64,000 nt of DNA from Euwallacea fornicatus. Taxonomy: Eukaryota; Arthropoda; Insecta; Coleoptera; Curculionidae. The number at the start of each line of letters is the position of its first letter. Position 1 is the stretch's first letter. The notes under the pieces are model-generated. The model saw nothing but the letters and a program-made list of their open reading frames with translations. It was not told the origin of the DNA and searched no databases. The stretch is from contig NC_089559.1 in assembly GCF_040115645.1 (NCBI RefSeq), forward strand, positions 2,480,001 to 2,544,000, read 5' to 3'. This document shows positions 45,660 to 58,404 of this stretch, in pieces. The position numbers and the translations under genes were made by a program.

Positions 45660-46590
45660 AACAAAAATGAATTTTTAACAATGAATATGACCTCGCCTTG
45701 CTGCAAAAAAGCTTGGCACCGTGATGGCACTGATTCAATCAGGCCATCAAAGATGTCTTGGGGAATACCATTCCATCTTTCGATTAGGGCGTTTCAAAAT
45801 CTGGAATAGTTCGAGGCGGTAAATTTCTGCTTACACCACGTCTTCCCAAAGTATCTCAAGCACGCTCAATTGGATTCCAATCTGGAGAATTGGCAGGCCA
45901 TATCGTTCTCTCAATATTCATTTCGCCCAACCAGTTGGTTTGTGATTGACAAGCATTGTCATCCGTAAATATGAATTGATTTATCATGCATGCAGCATAT
46001 GGCATTACAATAGGTTAAAGAATTTCATTAAGATATCAGTCGGCGTTTAAGGAACCATCGTCCAAGAAATAAAAATCTGTATGTGCGCCAAGACTAATAC
46101 CAATCCTTACCATGATACCGGTACCTTCAAAGTGAGATCTTTCTCTGATAAACTGATGATTGTTTCGTGTTCCGCGTTCGCTCCAGTTGAGAACATGTTG
46201 ATTATCAGATTCCAAAGTGAACTCTGACTCATCACTGAAAAGTACCCGAACCCAGTCATTACGGGTCCAATTTAGATGAAGCTCAGCTCATGTTCTTCTT
46301 GCTTTTTTATGTTCCACAGTCAGTGGAATACACACCATTAGTTTTTGGCCGTGCAATCCGACATTGAGGTTGACAATGTGGTTTGAGTGGACACAAGCCT
46401 TCCGGTGGCACAGACAAACTCGCTTCTTAGAAGAGTTGCATTTACATTACTAATTCCTTTCGCGAGCAATTCGAGAAATCGGTCTTTCCTGGGTGTCGTT
46501 GTTGATGGCCGACTGTCCTGGTCTTTTTCTAACATTATCTGTTCCAAGTAATCGACCACATTCTTGAAACTACACTTGGGCAACATGCGT
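45660..46590 (-). pseudogene. Tc1-like transposase remnant
   Basis: On the minus strand the N-terminal HTH part is open at 46586-46338 in its own frame (DRFLELLAKGISNVNATLLRS and RLVSTQTTLSTS). Then broken frames carry VMIRLGISLGAH and WPANSPDWNPIERA, the third catalytic block (about 45905-45860), followed by DTLGRRG and a C-terminus near 45745-45680 (GIPQDIFDGLIESVPSRCQA). Multiple stops. The ends of the element are not resolved. Confidence 0.75.
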
Positions 46591-46599
46591 CTATGTGAG

Positions 46600-47053
46600 C
46601 CCAGCTTCGAGATGCCGTATGGCTCGCCATGCCTGACTTTCCAGCAACTCGTGTTGCTGGTTTATTGCACAAATAATGAAATCAAAAATTGCACACCACT
46701 TATTCCTGAGTACGAAAATTCGACTGATACCTAAGTAGCGCTTAAATGCACTTTTATGCTCTTTGTGAGAATTCAAGTTAAAACCTGTGAAATCTACAGA
46801 GACCTACTGTATGCGTTATTTTCCTGTTTAGTCCTGTAAAAGTATTATTATTCTAAAGGAAATAGGCGAATAAAATTAAATTAAAAAATTATATTCCTAA
46901 ATAACATAATATCCCCTACTTGTTTCGAATAGTGTATTTTCCGGAAAAAGTGTCGGAGCCTGATCTGCTCATATGCGTACCTTCGTCAACGAATCACATT
47001 TGTTTGGTACTGCTGTCGGTGAATGTTTACGTTCGATGTTTTTACAAGTGAAA
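46600..47053. other. Non-coding stretch, nothing recognised
   Basis: No gene is supported; AT-rich flank of the next transposase remnant. Confidence 0.3.
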
Positions 47054-47839
47054 CTATTTAAATTCGTTACAAAATGGCTAATTTTTCAAATAGTGAATGC
47101 ACAGGCCTGGTTCTGGCATATGATGCCTCCGGGGACAACGCTGCTGGGGTTCACAGGATCTACTTACAAAAGTTTTCGAGGCGTCAAACTCCTAAGGAAC
47201 GTACTTTAATGCATGTCATTCAACATTTTCGAGATTACGGCACATTTAAACGGGTAACTCATGAACGTGAAAGACGATATTCCAACAGGATCGTAAATAT
47301 CGAGCAAGAAATTCCTGAGAATGTTGAGGTCAGACCAAAAAGTAGTGCGAGAAGGTCGGCACTTCGATCCAGGACATCTCTTTCGACAGTACGACGGATA
47401 TTTAAACAACAGAAACTGTACCGTAATCATGTACAAAAAGTGTACATTTTTCAACCTGAAAATTCACCACGCAAACGCCAATTCTGTGAACGAACTTGCT
47501 AAAATACATGAGCAATCAAACTTTGCATCATTTCCGTTTTGAATCGATGAAGCTGGATTTGATCGAAAAGGTGCCTTCAACATGCACAAAACACGGATCT
47601 AAGCAGAGGAAAACCTCCGCACCATCCGGCCAATCACCAAGAAAAAGCTGAAATTAATGTATGGGCAGAACTCGTAAACGACCTACTTATTGGACTTCAG
47701 CTTACGCCTAGACGGTTAAATGGACACAGAGATGGACATTATTCGAATGAATTTTCAATCGTAACTATGCACATTATTCAGTTCTACGAATAACGAATAA
47801 GAAATTATTCTTTATTTATTTTACGTGTGGGCATATCGA

Positions 47840-48270
47840 CGGATTGTTAGCGACAGGAGCACCAGCTCTTAAGATTCCACTCTGAATCCGGAAGATCGCA
47901 GACGTTTTTCGTAAAGGTTCCGGTAAAAATTCTGATTCTGACTCATCTCAGTAAGGGTGAGTCGAAGCACCTTTAGACAGGGATAGCTCTTTGTCTCTCT
48001 TGGCAGGAATCCTAATGATTGCTTATACATGCAGTGAGGTCGCAATGAGTTGTAAGTGTGAATAGCAATAGTACTCGACCACATAAGTCGTGGTAAAGAC
48101 GTCGAGAGTTCGAGATACAAAGTAGTAGTGGTCTTGAAAACCACGTGAATTATCAAAAGGTAAAGGAGGAATGTAAGGAACGCAGGAGTAAAAGAGGAAA
48201 GATTATCAACGGCCCCCTCGCGACGACACTATCGGCCCCAAGGAGGAAACGCTCCGTGGCACAACAATTT
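47840..48270. other. Unclassified insert-like stretch inside the hAT 3' part
   Basis: This less AT-rich block begins TGTTAGCGACAGG and ends GTGGCACAACA. Its composition differs from the AT-rich sequence on both sides. It could be a solo LTR or another insertion, but no target duplication is convincing. Confidence 0.3.
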
Positions 48271-48846
48271 ATTTGTGATGAATGAAGAATGATTATTTGT
48301 GCTTTTCATCCAGGAACAATCTATAAGAGAATAACCTATTGATTATGAATAATTTTTTTGAATTATTTCTCGAATAATCGTTGAAAAAGAATTTTTTGTT
48401 CGATTAACAATTACTAACAACAAACTGTTTATGAAACTAACCACTTTGGAGACCTGAATCTTTTTGAAAACAAGTCTGGAATAGGTCGAAACGGTCGGAA
48501 ATGCTCGTAAAGGTTGAAATTTGACAAAATTTTACAATTATTCCAAAAACTGAAATCTCTGAAAGTTCTCAAGCTTGTGTGTAACTGGAGGTTTGAAACA
48601 GCTTCCACACAAAAGGAAATTAAACAGGATGTAATATGCTATTTTTATAAACTTAACTTTACTTAACTCGAAGGGACGAAATTGGTGTTTGCTTTTAAAA
48701 CAATTTTTCATTCAAATGTTATTTCCGATAAACGGTTTTCCTTAAGTGTGTTGACCATTTTTGAGTAAGAAAATAAACGTTCTACGGCCGCAGATGATGA
48801 TAGAGGAGTTTTGTACTGGATAAAAATTGTCCTAACGGCCGGATAA

Positions 48847-51290
48847 TTATCTAAAATGAATTTTTGAAAAATTTTTATACTTCAAGTTCGGCTTCAAAAT
48901 TAAAGTTGGTAATTTCTTGCGATGTTGAAACTCTTGAATGAAATTCTTTAAATAATTTTTTTTCTTCAGCTTCAGTAAGCATTTCGTTTGTTGGTGATAA
49001 ACGTGATGCATGGGCAACAGCTGTTTTGAAGACATTTAAAACAGTGTTTTGACTAATTTTATTGATACAAGTGAACAATTTTTTTTACGACTTACAGCCG
49101 CTACTCCTGCATCAATTGCCTCCGTGGTTGTGGAAAGAAAATAGTTTTAGAATCTATTTGAAGTGCTCTCTGATAGACTCTCTACTATTGGGTTGCAATA
49201 ATCATATTCTCGGCTAGTCAAATATTTCATTGTTTACTTAAGGACAACCAAAGTAGGTACTTTTATACCATAGAGACAAAGTTTTTCACCTTGTAGTATA
49301 CCCAGATCTTCAACCAAAGGCATCATTATAAAAAAGAGCTCTTCTAAATATTTTAACCATATATCAATGAGCTCGTGAGTTATATTTAGGACATCAAATG
49401 CCCCATCGCTTCTGTTCTTTAATTTAAAAATATCTTCTAAACCAGTGAAAAGGGAATTCCAACGGGTTTCCGCTGGACGTCATGGCACAAAGTTCAAAAT
49501 CTCTTCCGGCAATTCTGATAATTTTGGACGCATTAATGTTTTCCATATGATCTTGCATTTAGCTAAAATTTTACTGTGAATGTTTCTTAAAATTCCGTGA
49601 TTTTTTATTTTGCATTGATATCAGTGACACCTAAGTTCAATATATGAGCGCTACATCTAGGATGTTTTGGTAAACGTAGGGAATCTTCATTTACTTCGAG
49701 AAAACCTAACATAGAACATTCTTCCATTTCTTCTTAACACACATTAACGGCTTCATTTTCTTCATCATGCCTCATAATATTGATATCTTTAACCTCAAAG
49801 TCCTTAAATGCTTTGCAACAATTGCTCGCATTGTCCGTAAGAGTAGCGGCTACACTCTCAGGTTTCGATTTGTAAACACTATGAATTAATGCAAACATTT
49901 CTGCAATTTTTTCTACGTGCTAATGTCACTGACATTCTTTCTAGAGATTTCGCATTAATGCAATGCAGGTTCTTCAAAAAAATGTCATCGTCTACAAGAC
50001 CAAACGTCTGGCGGTGTGCACACAAAGTCAGCATTCAGCAATGTATTTTTTATTTCAGATTTAGTATGCGTATACAGGGTGAGTCGGGAGGATCGTGCCA
50101 AACTTCAGGAGCGTGTTGTACATGAAAAATAAATGTAAAAAAACTCAAATGTTGTTATCCGATTTTCGTTTGTTTACAAGTTATAGCGTAAATGAAATTA
50201 AAACATAAAATTTAAAAAATTTATAAATTTCACAAGAAATTCCATAAATTAATACGTTGGATTGGTCGTGGTGGCCCTATTAGTTGGCCTCCAAGGTCTC
50301 CAGACCTCACACCGCTAGATTATTGTTTGTGGGGTTTGTTTAAAACTGAAGTGTACAGAGTAAAAGTGGACACTCAAGATGCACTAATTCGACGCATTAG
50401 AAATGCTGCAGCTGCCATTAAAGAAAGACATGAAACCATCAGGAGCGCAACGAATGCTCTTCATAGACGAAGCCGAAAATGTTTAGAAGTTAATGGCGAT
50501 ATTTTTGAACATTTACTATGATATCCAAACGTTAATTTATGGAATTTCTTATGAAATTTATAAATTAGTGAAATTTTATGTTTTAATTTTATTTACGCTA
50601 TAACTTGTAAACAAACGAAAATCGGATAACAACATTTGAGTTTTTTTACATTTATTTTTCATGTATAACACGCTCCTGAAGTTTGGCACGATCCTCCCGA
50701 CTCACCCTGTATAGCTCCTCTACTCAAACTCTTACAGCTTATAACACGAAGTCCTAATGTTGATATTCTCAAATATTTGAAAATTTCTCGGAAATAAATA
50801 CCATCCACAACGGTTAATGGAGCCACAGTATGGGCAATATACTTCATCAAAACATTTTCAAAATCAATTTGATCGACATCAATTGTAGCACTACTAATGC
50901 TTACTGAATTTTTTCCAACAGTTTTTGGCAATTTGCAACGTTTTACATGCTGGTTGTATTGATTGTAAGCATTATAAACGTCATTGCTAGGAATTCTTTT
51001 GAGATGTAAAATAAAATTTGATGAAGGTTTTGTTCTCGATATTACAGTTTTTTTGTCGTAAACATTGCACACATTGGGCTATTGCTTCTGTGGAAATAGA
51101 TTTTTATTTAATAATTTGGAAAAAAGTTCCATCCAGAACTGAAATAGTTACCGTGTACATAGATGTCGAGAGTTCACTTTTTGCTTTTCCAATGGACAAA
51201 TTGATACTTTCATCATGAACATCAATTTCTAAAGATACATTGCTTGAAATACTTACTGCGGGCAAAGGCATAGATTCATCAAAATCCATT
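48847..51290 (-). pseudogene. hAT transposase (BED-zinc-finger type), broken
   Basis: It starts near 51289 (MDFDESMPLPAVSISSN). Next come a degenerate zinc-finger-like region (SSNFILHLKRIPSNDVYNAY, 51030-50970) and an EIFKYLRIST segment (50790-50760). The inverted-repeat element interrupts it. It then continues from 50070 with NADFVCTTPDVWS, LADNASNCCKAF-like, RCSAHILNLGV, WNSLFTGLEDIFKL, YDYCNPIVESL, and the C-terminal dimerisation-type end near 48850. Several stops and frameshifts exist. I judge the family from order and motif style rather than from a full alignment. Confidence 0.75.
50073..50711. mobile_element. Inverted-repeat element 7 carrying a DUF4817-type transposase C-terminus
   Basis: Terminal inverted repeats of about 170 bases: the left starts TACAGGGTGAGTCGGGAGGA, the right is its near-perfect complement, flanked by TA. 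Paired inner blocks include AACTTCAGGAGCGTGTT, CGATTTTCGTTTGTTTACAA and AAATTCCATAAATTAA. Between the arms (50250-50521, plus) is an open reading WIGRGGPISWPPRSPDLTPLDYCLWGL followed by a normal C-terminus to a stop at 50519. The element is an internal deletion of an autonomous parent. Confidence 0.92.
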
Positions 51291-52274
51291 CTTGCTTGGC
51301 TTCCGCCCGATTTAAATTAAAAAAATGTAATAAATAAAAAGTAAAATAAGAAAAAGCGCAACTCGCCAACAAATTAAAACAAGAAATAAATAATTTTATT
51401 AGGTATTTAGCAAAATTTTTGTAAAAATTTAAAACACCATAAACTCATCAACGAGGCGGGCGGGCTGAAGTGAACGTTACTAGATATTTGGTTTTTTAGA
51501 GGATTTTTTGCATAGGTATTGTTGTTTTTTTCGTTATTGTATAATAACATGAGGTATATAAGTACCTAATTAGTTAATTATTATTCATAAAATAATTTAA
51601 AAAAAAAATCATGATTAATACGTTGTTTTTGAGTAAATGATTCATGAATAAAAAGCATAAATAATCATTCATCATTCGTATTGAGGGAATAAAGAACAAT
51701 CATTCCTATTTTCCTTTCACAAAATATCTCTATCAATTACTGATAATTCACGATTATTATTCGAATATAATGTGCCCATCTCGAAATGAGCAAAGATTTT
51801 TACAATTTTTAACAGACGTTTTGCCCAATCTGTTGGAAAATTTGCCACTGAATATTCAAGCCAGCTTGTGGTTTTTTTCTGGACGGGCGTCCCGCCATAA
51901 CTCACGGGCAGTGCGAAATGGGCTAAATGAAAATTTTCCAAGACGGTGGATAGGACAAAATGGCCCTATAAATTGGCCCGCTAGATCTCCGGATTTAAAC
52001 CCATATGGTGTTTTCCTGTGGATATACATGAAAAGTGAAGTAGATCCTGCTTCGATGAACACCATCGAAGAGTTGGAAAAACGTGGCGAAAATGTCGCTA
52101 TATCGCTTCCAAGTAATCCAATTATGTTGGAAAAAACTGAAAAATAATTTCGTAGGTGGTTGCAACGTTGTTTTGACAACAATGGAGGTTACTTTGAACA
52201 CTTTTATGAATGAAGTAAGTTGAAAATTGTCTGTATTTACTTAATGCATCATTTTTTTTAATCAACACGAAAGT

Positions 52275-53112
52275 CGGCAACAGTGCCGTAAACGGTTTTC
52301 GCTCCGATCGTTCTGATTTTTGAATATGTTATTCTAAAGGTCATTTTGAACAACTTTTCTAAAGGGACAAGGGCGCGCAAATGCCTCTTTCACACTTTTT
52401 TTTAGGTTGAACATTTTTCCAAATCCAACTGTCATACGGATCGTGGAGCGAATAGGGGTGCTGGGTGGGGTAAACTGCTTCACTATGGGTATGTAATATT
52501 GTGTTGTTGCTTTAAAGATCTGAAATGTTGTTGATAATTACCTCACTCAGCGCTCCAATTCACTCCATGAATCCCGAAAGGCACTTCACTTAATCGACTA
52601 AAATGCTAGCGTGGCTCCTGCGCAAGAAAGATACACAAAAATTTTACAATTTTATTTTAATTGCAATCGCAATTGAAAAAAAATATAAATTCTGATCAAA
52701 ATAAGTAAATGAAAAACATATTGCTTGATAAGAATCGAAACTAAATTAAATAAATTTCCTTTACTGAGGTGATCCGAACTAACCTGAACTAACCTCAACT
52801 AAATGAAATAAATTTCCTTACTGAGGTGGATGTAACTTTGCAATTTCAATAGAGGAATGATGAATGAAAAATGGAAGTGTGTTACTTTACCTTACCTCAC
52901 CTTACCTTACCTTACCCCACACAGCACCCCTATTCGCTCCACGATCCCGTATGACAGTTGGATTTGGAAAAATGTTCAACCTAAAAAAAAGTGTGAAAGA
53001 GGCATATGCGCGCCCTTGTCCCTTTAGAAAAGTTGTTCAAAATGACCTTTATAATAACATATTAAAAAATCAGAACGATCGGAGCAAAAACCGTTTACGG
53101 TATAATTACCCG
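52275..53112. mobile_element. Fold-back inverted-repeat element 8
   Basis: Arms of about 220 bases pair well: CCGTAAACGG, CTCCGATCGTTCTGATTTTT, AAAGGTCATTTTGAACAACT and CATACGGATCGTGGAGCGAA on the left find their complements at 52910-53112. The loop (about 52500-52890) includes tandem ACTAACCTGA/AACCTCAACT and ACCTTACCTC-type repeats. No coding sequence. Confidence 0.85.
52768..52920 (+). repeat. Short tandem repeats in the fold-back 8 loop
   Basis: Units of the kind CTAACCTGAA/CTAACCTCAA near 52780 and CTTACC repeated near 52885-52917. Confidence 0.7.
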
Positions 53113-55199
53113 AAAGTCTACTTATTCGACAATATGAGCTTACTTTATAAATAATGTTGGATTTCTGGTAAAAATCAATCATGTCCAAAATTCAACAGTC
53201 TTCATGTTCTCTTCTAGTTTACTAACTGGAAGACATAAGTTCATTAGATTTATGATCATTTCTGCATTGTAAAAAAAGAAGAGTAAAATAGGATATTTTA
53301 GTTTCTTTTATCCACTTGAAAGTAGATCTTTTCTTTTATGAAAACCACATGGCCGAGGTGATAAATAAAATGGCGCCTGTAGTATTGGTCCCTAATTGGT
53401 TGGTGGAAGTCTTACTAATCTTTTGTATAGTCAGTTCCAAGGGAACTTTGTTAGCGACAACACTGGCGTGCCTCCTGAATGCAAGAACTAAAACCATTTT
53501 GTGGTGATTGTTTCTAAATCCCATATCCAACAAGTAATTATTGTATTACAATTTTAAAAACTAAATCACCAACAATAGCGAATATTTCAGACGTTAAGAA
53601 TTCGGTGAACGTACAAAAATTAGCAAACTTTTTTTGACTTTTCTTTTTTAATGTGTATATTGCTCAGTCGACTAGGTCAGTGCCGCGCAGTGAGATTTTT
53701 CCAATGCCATTTTTGATTTTATCTTGATAACAAGGATTGATCGAAAAAAAGTACGAGGAAAGCTGTTGACCTTGAAAAGTTCTATCACCAATTAAAATTT
53801 ATGTACTTAGTTCTGAGACACCTTGTATATGTCGTTGAAAAGGGTCTAGAATTGTCTGTTTTGTTAAGCCGTTGCCACTGATGATTTATATTTGAAAAGA
53901 TGAAGTCGCAGCAATTTGTAAAAAAATTGCGAACAACAGAGAAAATTTGGGCACTCTTTTAGATTCCTCTCAAAAAGGTGCTGCAATAATGGTTTCACGC
54001 AATTCCAATATTTTAATAAATAGGGAAGTTATTGGCGATTTTCAAAATGGCCAAAAAACGAAAAACCTTCTACATCTTAGTACGCTGTAACGATATCGGG
54101 AAACCGTTTTCGACATTGAACATTTCTCAAAAATCGAGGCCGTAAGACCTATATCAATTTTCTTCAAACTATGTCAGGAAATAGGTTTTTCCCGTCAAAA
54201 CACTTTAAATTGACACTGCACTAAGAGACAGTTTCCTGGTTATATATAATTCATGAATCGGTGCAACGATGCCTTATTTGTGCGAATATATCAAAATTTA
54301 AGATTTAAATTGTTTTTAAGTTACGATGACTGGAAATAAGTTTGATTCGCCTTAGTGTATGAATGGTTTTTTTGACCTAGTGTATGTTTAAGGAACACCC
54401 TGTCGAGTCCCTCATTAGTTGGATGGATATCCCTTAATGCTCAGAGAATGTCAGGCAATTTAAATGTCGTTTGGAACTCGTATATAACTCGAATACGACG
54501 TAGCAATTTCAAGTTCGCAAAACGTGTATGGTGGTCTACAATTTCAATTTGTAAGTCGGTTCAGGTTACCACCATACGTCGCAATAAATTTTGGATGAAA
54601 ATGAGATTTGTGCTTTCAAAACTGTTAAAGCTAAAAGAGTGAAATCGGTAACTGGATTTGAATTCTGAAGCTGAAACGTTTAAGAATGTTTTGGAGCTCG
54701 TAATGCACGCTTATCGCCTGTTTACAGCATAAGTTTTTAAAGAAATCGCACCTGAATGCAAAATTATCTAGTTATTATGGAGCCCGAGTGCCATTTAGTG
54801 GAACATTTCTCGAATTAAACCAAAATTAGCGCGGTACATGCTGATTCTCTAATTTCTTTAACTGCGGTGTCACTTCTCCTTGAAATTTCGCGAGTAAAAG
54901 TGAAACATCTTTAGAAGCTACTGAACAAATTAACTTATCTCTTGTCCTTGATACATTTGATTGATATTTGTCGGACATTTATCAACATCAAACACGCAAT
55001 TATCAGCATCTGCCGGAAAATTGCTCGACAAATCTAGCATAACTTCAACGCTCCGTATGTTAGGAACGAAACCTTTGAGAATATACAGGGGTGAGTCAAC
55101 GAGATTACAAAGTGACTTAACGAGATCCATTTAAAATTTCCTTTCAAATTCAATTTGTCACGTGATACGGCTATGAAATATGAACATTTGAAAAATATT
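53113..55199. other. Unclassified repeat-flank stretch
   Basis: No gene is supported. Isolated terminal-repeat-like strings occur (ACACCTTGTATA near 53818, ACACCCTGTCGAG near 54395, TACAGGGGTGAGTCAACGAG near 55085), so it is probably several old non-autonomous elements. Confidence 0.35.
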
Positions 55200-55201
55200 T
55201 A

Positions 55202-56487
55202 CCAGGTCTACCGGTATGAAATGAGCGCTATTTTGTGAAGATAAAACACAAATTTTAACAAGGAAATAAAAAAAAATTATTCAAAATATTGACCGTTGCT
55301 TTCTACACATTTTGACCACCTTTCTGGCAATTTATGGATATCACGCCAATAGAAATGTGCCTCTTTGGCCTCAAACCAATTAGACACCCAATTTTCTACT
55401 TCTTCGTAGGAATCGAAGTGCTGCTCAGCCAATGTGTGTCCCATCGATGAAAACAAATGGTAGTCCGAAGGAGCCAAGTCTGGCAAATACGGCGGATGGG
55501 GTAGCAACTCCCAGCCAAGTGTTTTGATGGTATCCTGAACCGGTGTTGCTTTGTGTGCGGGTGCGTTGTCATGAAGCAAAATTACCTTCCCGTGTCTTCT
55601 GGCCCATTCTGATCGTTTTTCGATCAATGCATCGTTTAAATTAATCAATTGTTGTCGGTAGCGAACACTATTAACGGTTTGACCAGGTTTTAAAAGCTCG
55701 TGGTGCACCACACCTTTCTGATCCCACCAAACACACAGCGTTGCCTTCTTGCCGAATCGATCAGGTTTTGCAGTCGATGTTGATGGTTGGCCCGAATCAA
55801 CCCATGATTTTTTCCGTTTAGGATTTTGAAAATAAATCCATTTTTCATCTTCAGTAACAATTTGATGCAAAACTGATTTTCTTTCGTGCCTTTGAAGCAA
55901 AATTTCACAGGTGTTTTTTCAGTTCTCCATCTGTCTTTCATTCAATTCATGCGGCACCCATTTTCCACACTTTTGGATCTTTCCCGTAGCTTTTAAATGA
56001 TCAGAAATTGTTCGTTGTGCAACATTTAACATTTCTGCCATTTGCTTTTGACTTAAAGTGTCATCTTCATCCAATATCGATTACAGTTCGGCGTCTTCGA
56101 ACTTTTTTGATGGTCTGCAACGTTCTTCATTTTGCACATCAAAATTGTTATTTTTTAATCGTTGAAGCCATCTTTTGCATGTTACTTCTGATAAAGCATA
56201 ATCACCATATGCCCCGACAAGCATTCGATGCGACTCTGCAGCACTCTTCGTCTAATGAAAGCAAAAAATTAATGCTTTCCGCAAATCATCATTTTGTGGT
56301 ACAAAATTCGACATTTTTGGCACAATGAAATAATATATTGTTATTTGTTCAAGGCCTTGATCTGTACTAAATATGTTTGTTGCAGTTTGTATACCAACCA
56401 AGCAAACAAAAAAAAGGTTTGTTTACAACAAATGCCCTATATCGAGACATTCATATCCTGACGCTCACTTCATACCGGTACACCTGG
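55202..56487 (-). mobile_element. Mariner element, nearly complete
   Basis: 1286 bases with terminal repeats CCAGGTCTACCGGTATGAAA (left) and CCAGGTGTACCGGTATGAAG (complement of right), flanked by TA. Size, ends and duplication are standard for mariner. Confidence 0.95.
55277..56314 (-). pseudogene. Mariner transposase, lightly broken
   Basis: The ATG at 56314 (MSNFVPQNDDLRKALIF) opens the HTH region, with a stop after about 20 codons near 56252. The region from 56250 to 55940 reads mariner-like in shifting frames (SEVTCKRWLQRLKNNNFDV, KWVPHEL at about 55950). From 55900 it is open to the end: TEDEKWIYF (first Asp), WWDQKGVVHHELL, LLHDNAPAHK (second Asp) and PPYLPDLAPSDYHLF (third Asp, DD34D), ending ESNGQYFE. 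One stop and one or two frameshifts make it inactive. Confidence 0.9.
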
Positions 56488-58404
56488 TAGAGGCCTAAAG
56501 AGTCGCTCAAAAAAGGGTAGTTTTCAAAAGTTTCGTTTTTCAAAATGGTTTAATCATAAGTATAAAAAACCTATTTATATATGAGTTGAATATGCCTAGC
56601 TTTTATGGTTTAGGACCGAGACGCTTTTTCGAAAAATTGTCATTTTTGGGCATCTATTTATTGACAGATATCATCTTTAATTTTTATGGAAGACCAATCA
56701 TATTTGGCATGATGAAAGTGAAGGGCCGGGTCAGTGCTTTGACAGCTAATCGTTTGAACTAAAATTCACCGAGTGTCTACCGTTTACGCGCCAACTTAAA
56801 AAAAATTGAATTAAAAAGTCGGTTTTTTGAATAGAACACCCTATACATTTTAAGCTTGCCTAATAATTCTTTGGGCAACTGTCAAACTTTATTAAATATT
56901 ATATTATACAGTGAAATCTCGTACGCGGACATCAGTGGTCGTCGTCCATTTGTCCGCTTACAGGTGTCCGCTTATTAGAAAATGTGAAAATATAGATAGG
57001 TGTTTAACACTTATTTATCAAATAAACGTTTTGTTCAAATAAAAAAAATTATAATAACAATAAACTTAACTAATAAGCCACAAAAAGAAATATTTTCAAA
57101 TTACAAATAAACCAATATGTGTATGCTCATACGGTGAGTAACTTGGACACTCGGACACCGCGATATTTCATTTTACAACTATCGTAATGTTATTCAAATC
57201 ACAATTAAAATTATCGGAAATAATACATTTTAATTAAAATACGTTTTAGATCAACATTTAACTTCATTTTTATTGCAATAAATATAATTTCTAACTAACA
57301 AAATTAAAATTAAATTAGATGAAAATTTTTGGTTACTTCAATATACGGAGGCTACTGGTTTTCTTAACTACCACAAACTAATAAACAAATTATTTTTTTA
57401 GTTAATATTTTGTGGGATAACCACTCTTATCCATAACGGCCCGTAAACGTTTGGGCATATTGCAGGTAATTTTTTTAAAATAATCTGCAAATTGGTCTCA
57501 TTCTCGTTTTAATGGTTTTTTTTAACATTTCCTTTGAACTGAATATTTCAGTTTTTCGTATTTATCGGTTTGATTCGTCTCATAGGTGTTCGGTGGGAGT
57601 GAAGTATGGTGATTGAGGTTATAGTGGTATAATTGTGGGGCAATTGTAAGGTAAATACTCCTGCACTAAACGTCATTTGTGTTTCGGATCATTACCTTGG
57701 TAGAAAAGGTTAAAAGTATCTGAATTCCCATTTTCTCAGCACTTTGACGTAAATTGTTCTTTTTAAATATTCGAATAAAAACGTTTATCCATTATAGAAT
57801 CTATAAAAACGAGTTCATCTACTCCAAACGTGGCGGTACACCCCCATACGAGAACGCTTCCATTTCCATGATTAACAGTAGGTTTATTATTATTTATTTT
57901 AAATTCTTCACTTTTCTTTCGCCACGCCATTCTTCGTCCATCGGACTCAAAAACGTTGTATTTACTTTCATCAATGAAAATAGCGCCATTCTACCAAGTA
58001 TCATGTTTCAAAATAAACTCTTTTGCACAATTCAATCATCGTCTTCGGTTGAATTCACTAACAAGTTGTTTTTTTCCTAGCAACTCTTCCATTGTATCCA
58101 TTTTCTTTTAATGCTCGGCATATTGTTTGAGGATGGACTTGCTTTCCAGTGTCTCTAAAGATTTCATCGACTAATTTTGGAGCGCTCAATGCTCGATCAT
58201 TTTTGATCTTTCGAAGGATAATTCTCTTATCACGCTCATGAAATTGCTTTAGTTGACCCTTTTGGGATATACGCTCGGTACGATCTTCTAGTTTAAAATC
58301 GTGTAATGACTCTGAATCTGCCACTGTAATTTTGCTTACGTTACATAACTCGGCAATTTTTTTGTAAGACTTTCCATTGGCATTATGGAATATCACAAGT
58401 TGTA

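Larger units (their letters stand above)
47727..51783 (-). mobile_element. hAT element inserted in a DUF4817-type transposase gene
   Basis: The left end CAGAGATGGACATTATTCGA and the complement of the right end (CGAGATGGGCACATTATATT) match as hAT-type terminal repeats, and the pairing continues through TCGAAT and ATCGTRA. The flanking 8-base sites AATGGACA (47719-47726) and AATGAGCA (51785-51792) are alike at 6 of 8 positions, fitting an aged 8-base target duplication. The transposase lies on the minus strand. The inverted-repeat element at 50073 is a later insertion. Confidence 0.78.
47054..52213 (+). pseudogene. DUF4817-type transposase split by a hAT element
   Basis: The 5' half (47074-47726) has the N-terminal HTH region (TLMHVIQHFRDYGTFKRVT), the ENVEVRPKSSARRSAL linker, and then decayed frames to QLTPRRLNG. 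The 3' half resumes at 51785 and reads QRFLQFLTDVLPNLLENLP, NGLNENFPRRWIGQNGPINW and PARSPDLNPYGVFLW, the catalytic C-terminal block. The halves rejoin in register once the hAT element is removed (RRLNG to QRFLQFL). Stops and frameshifts are present in both halves. Confidence 0.85.
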
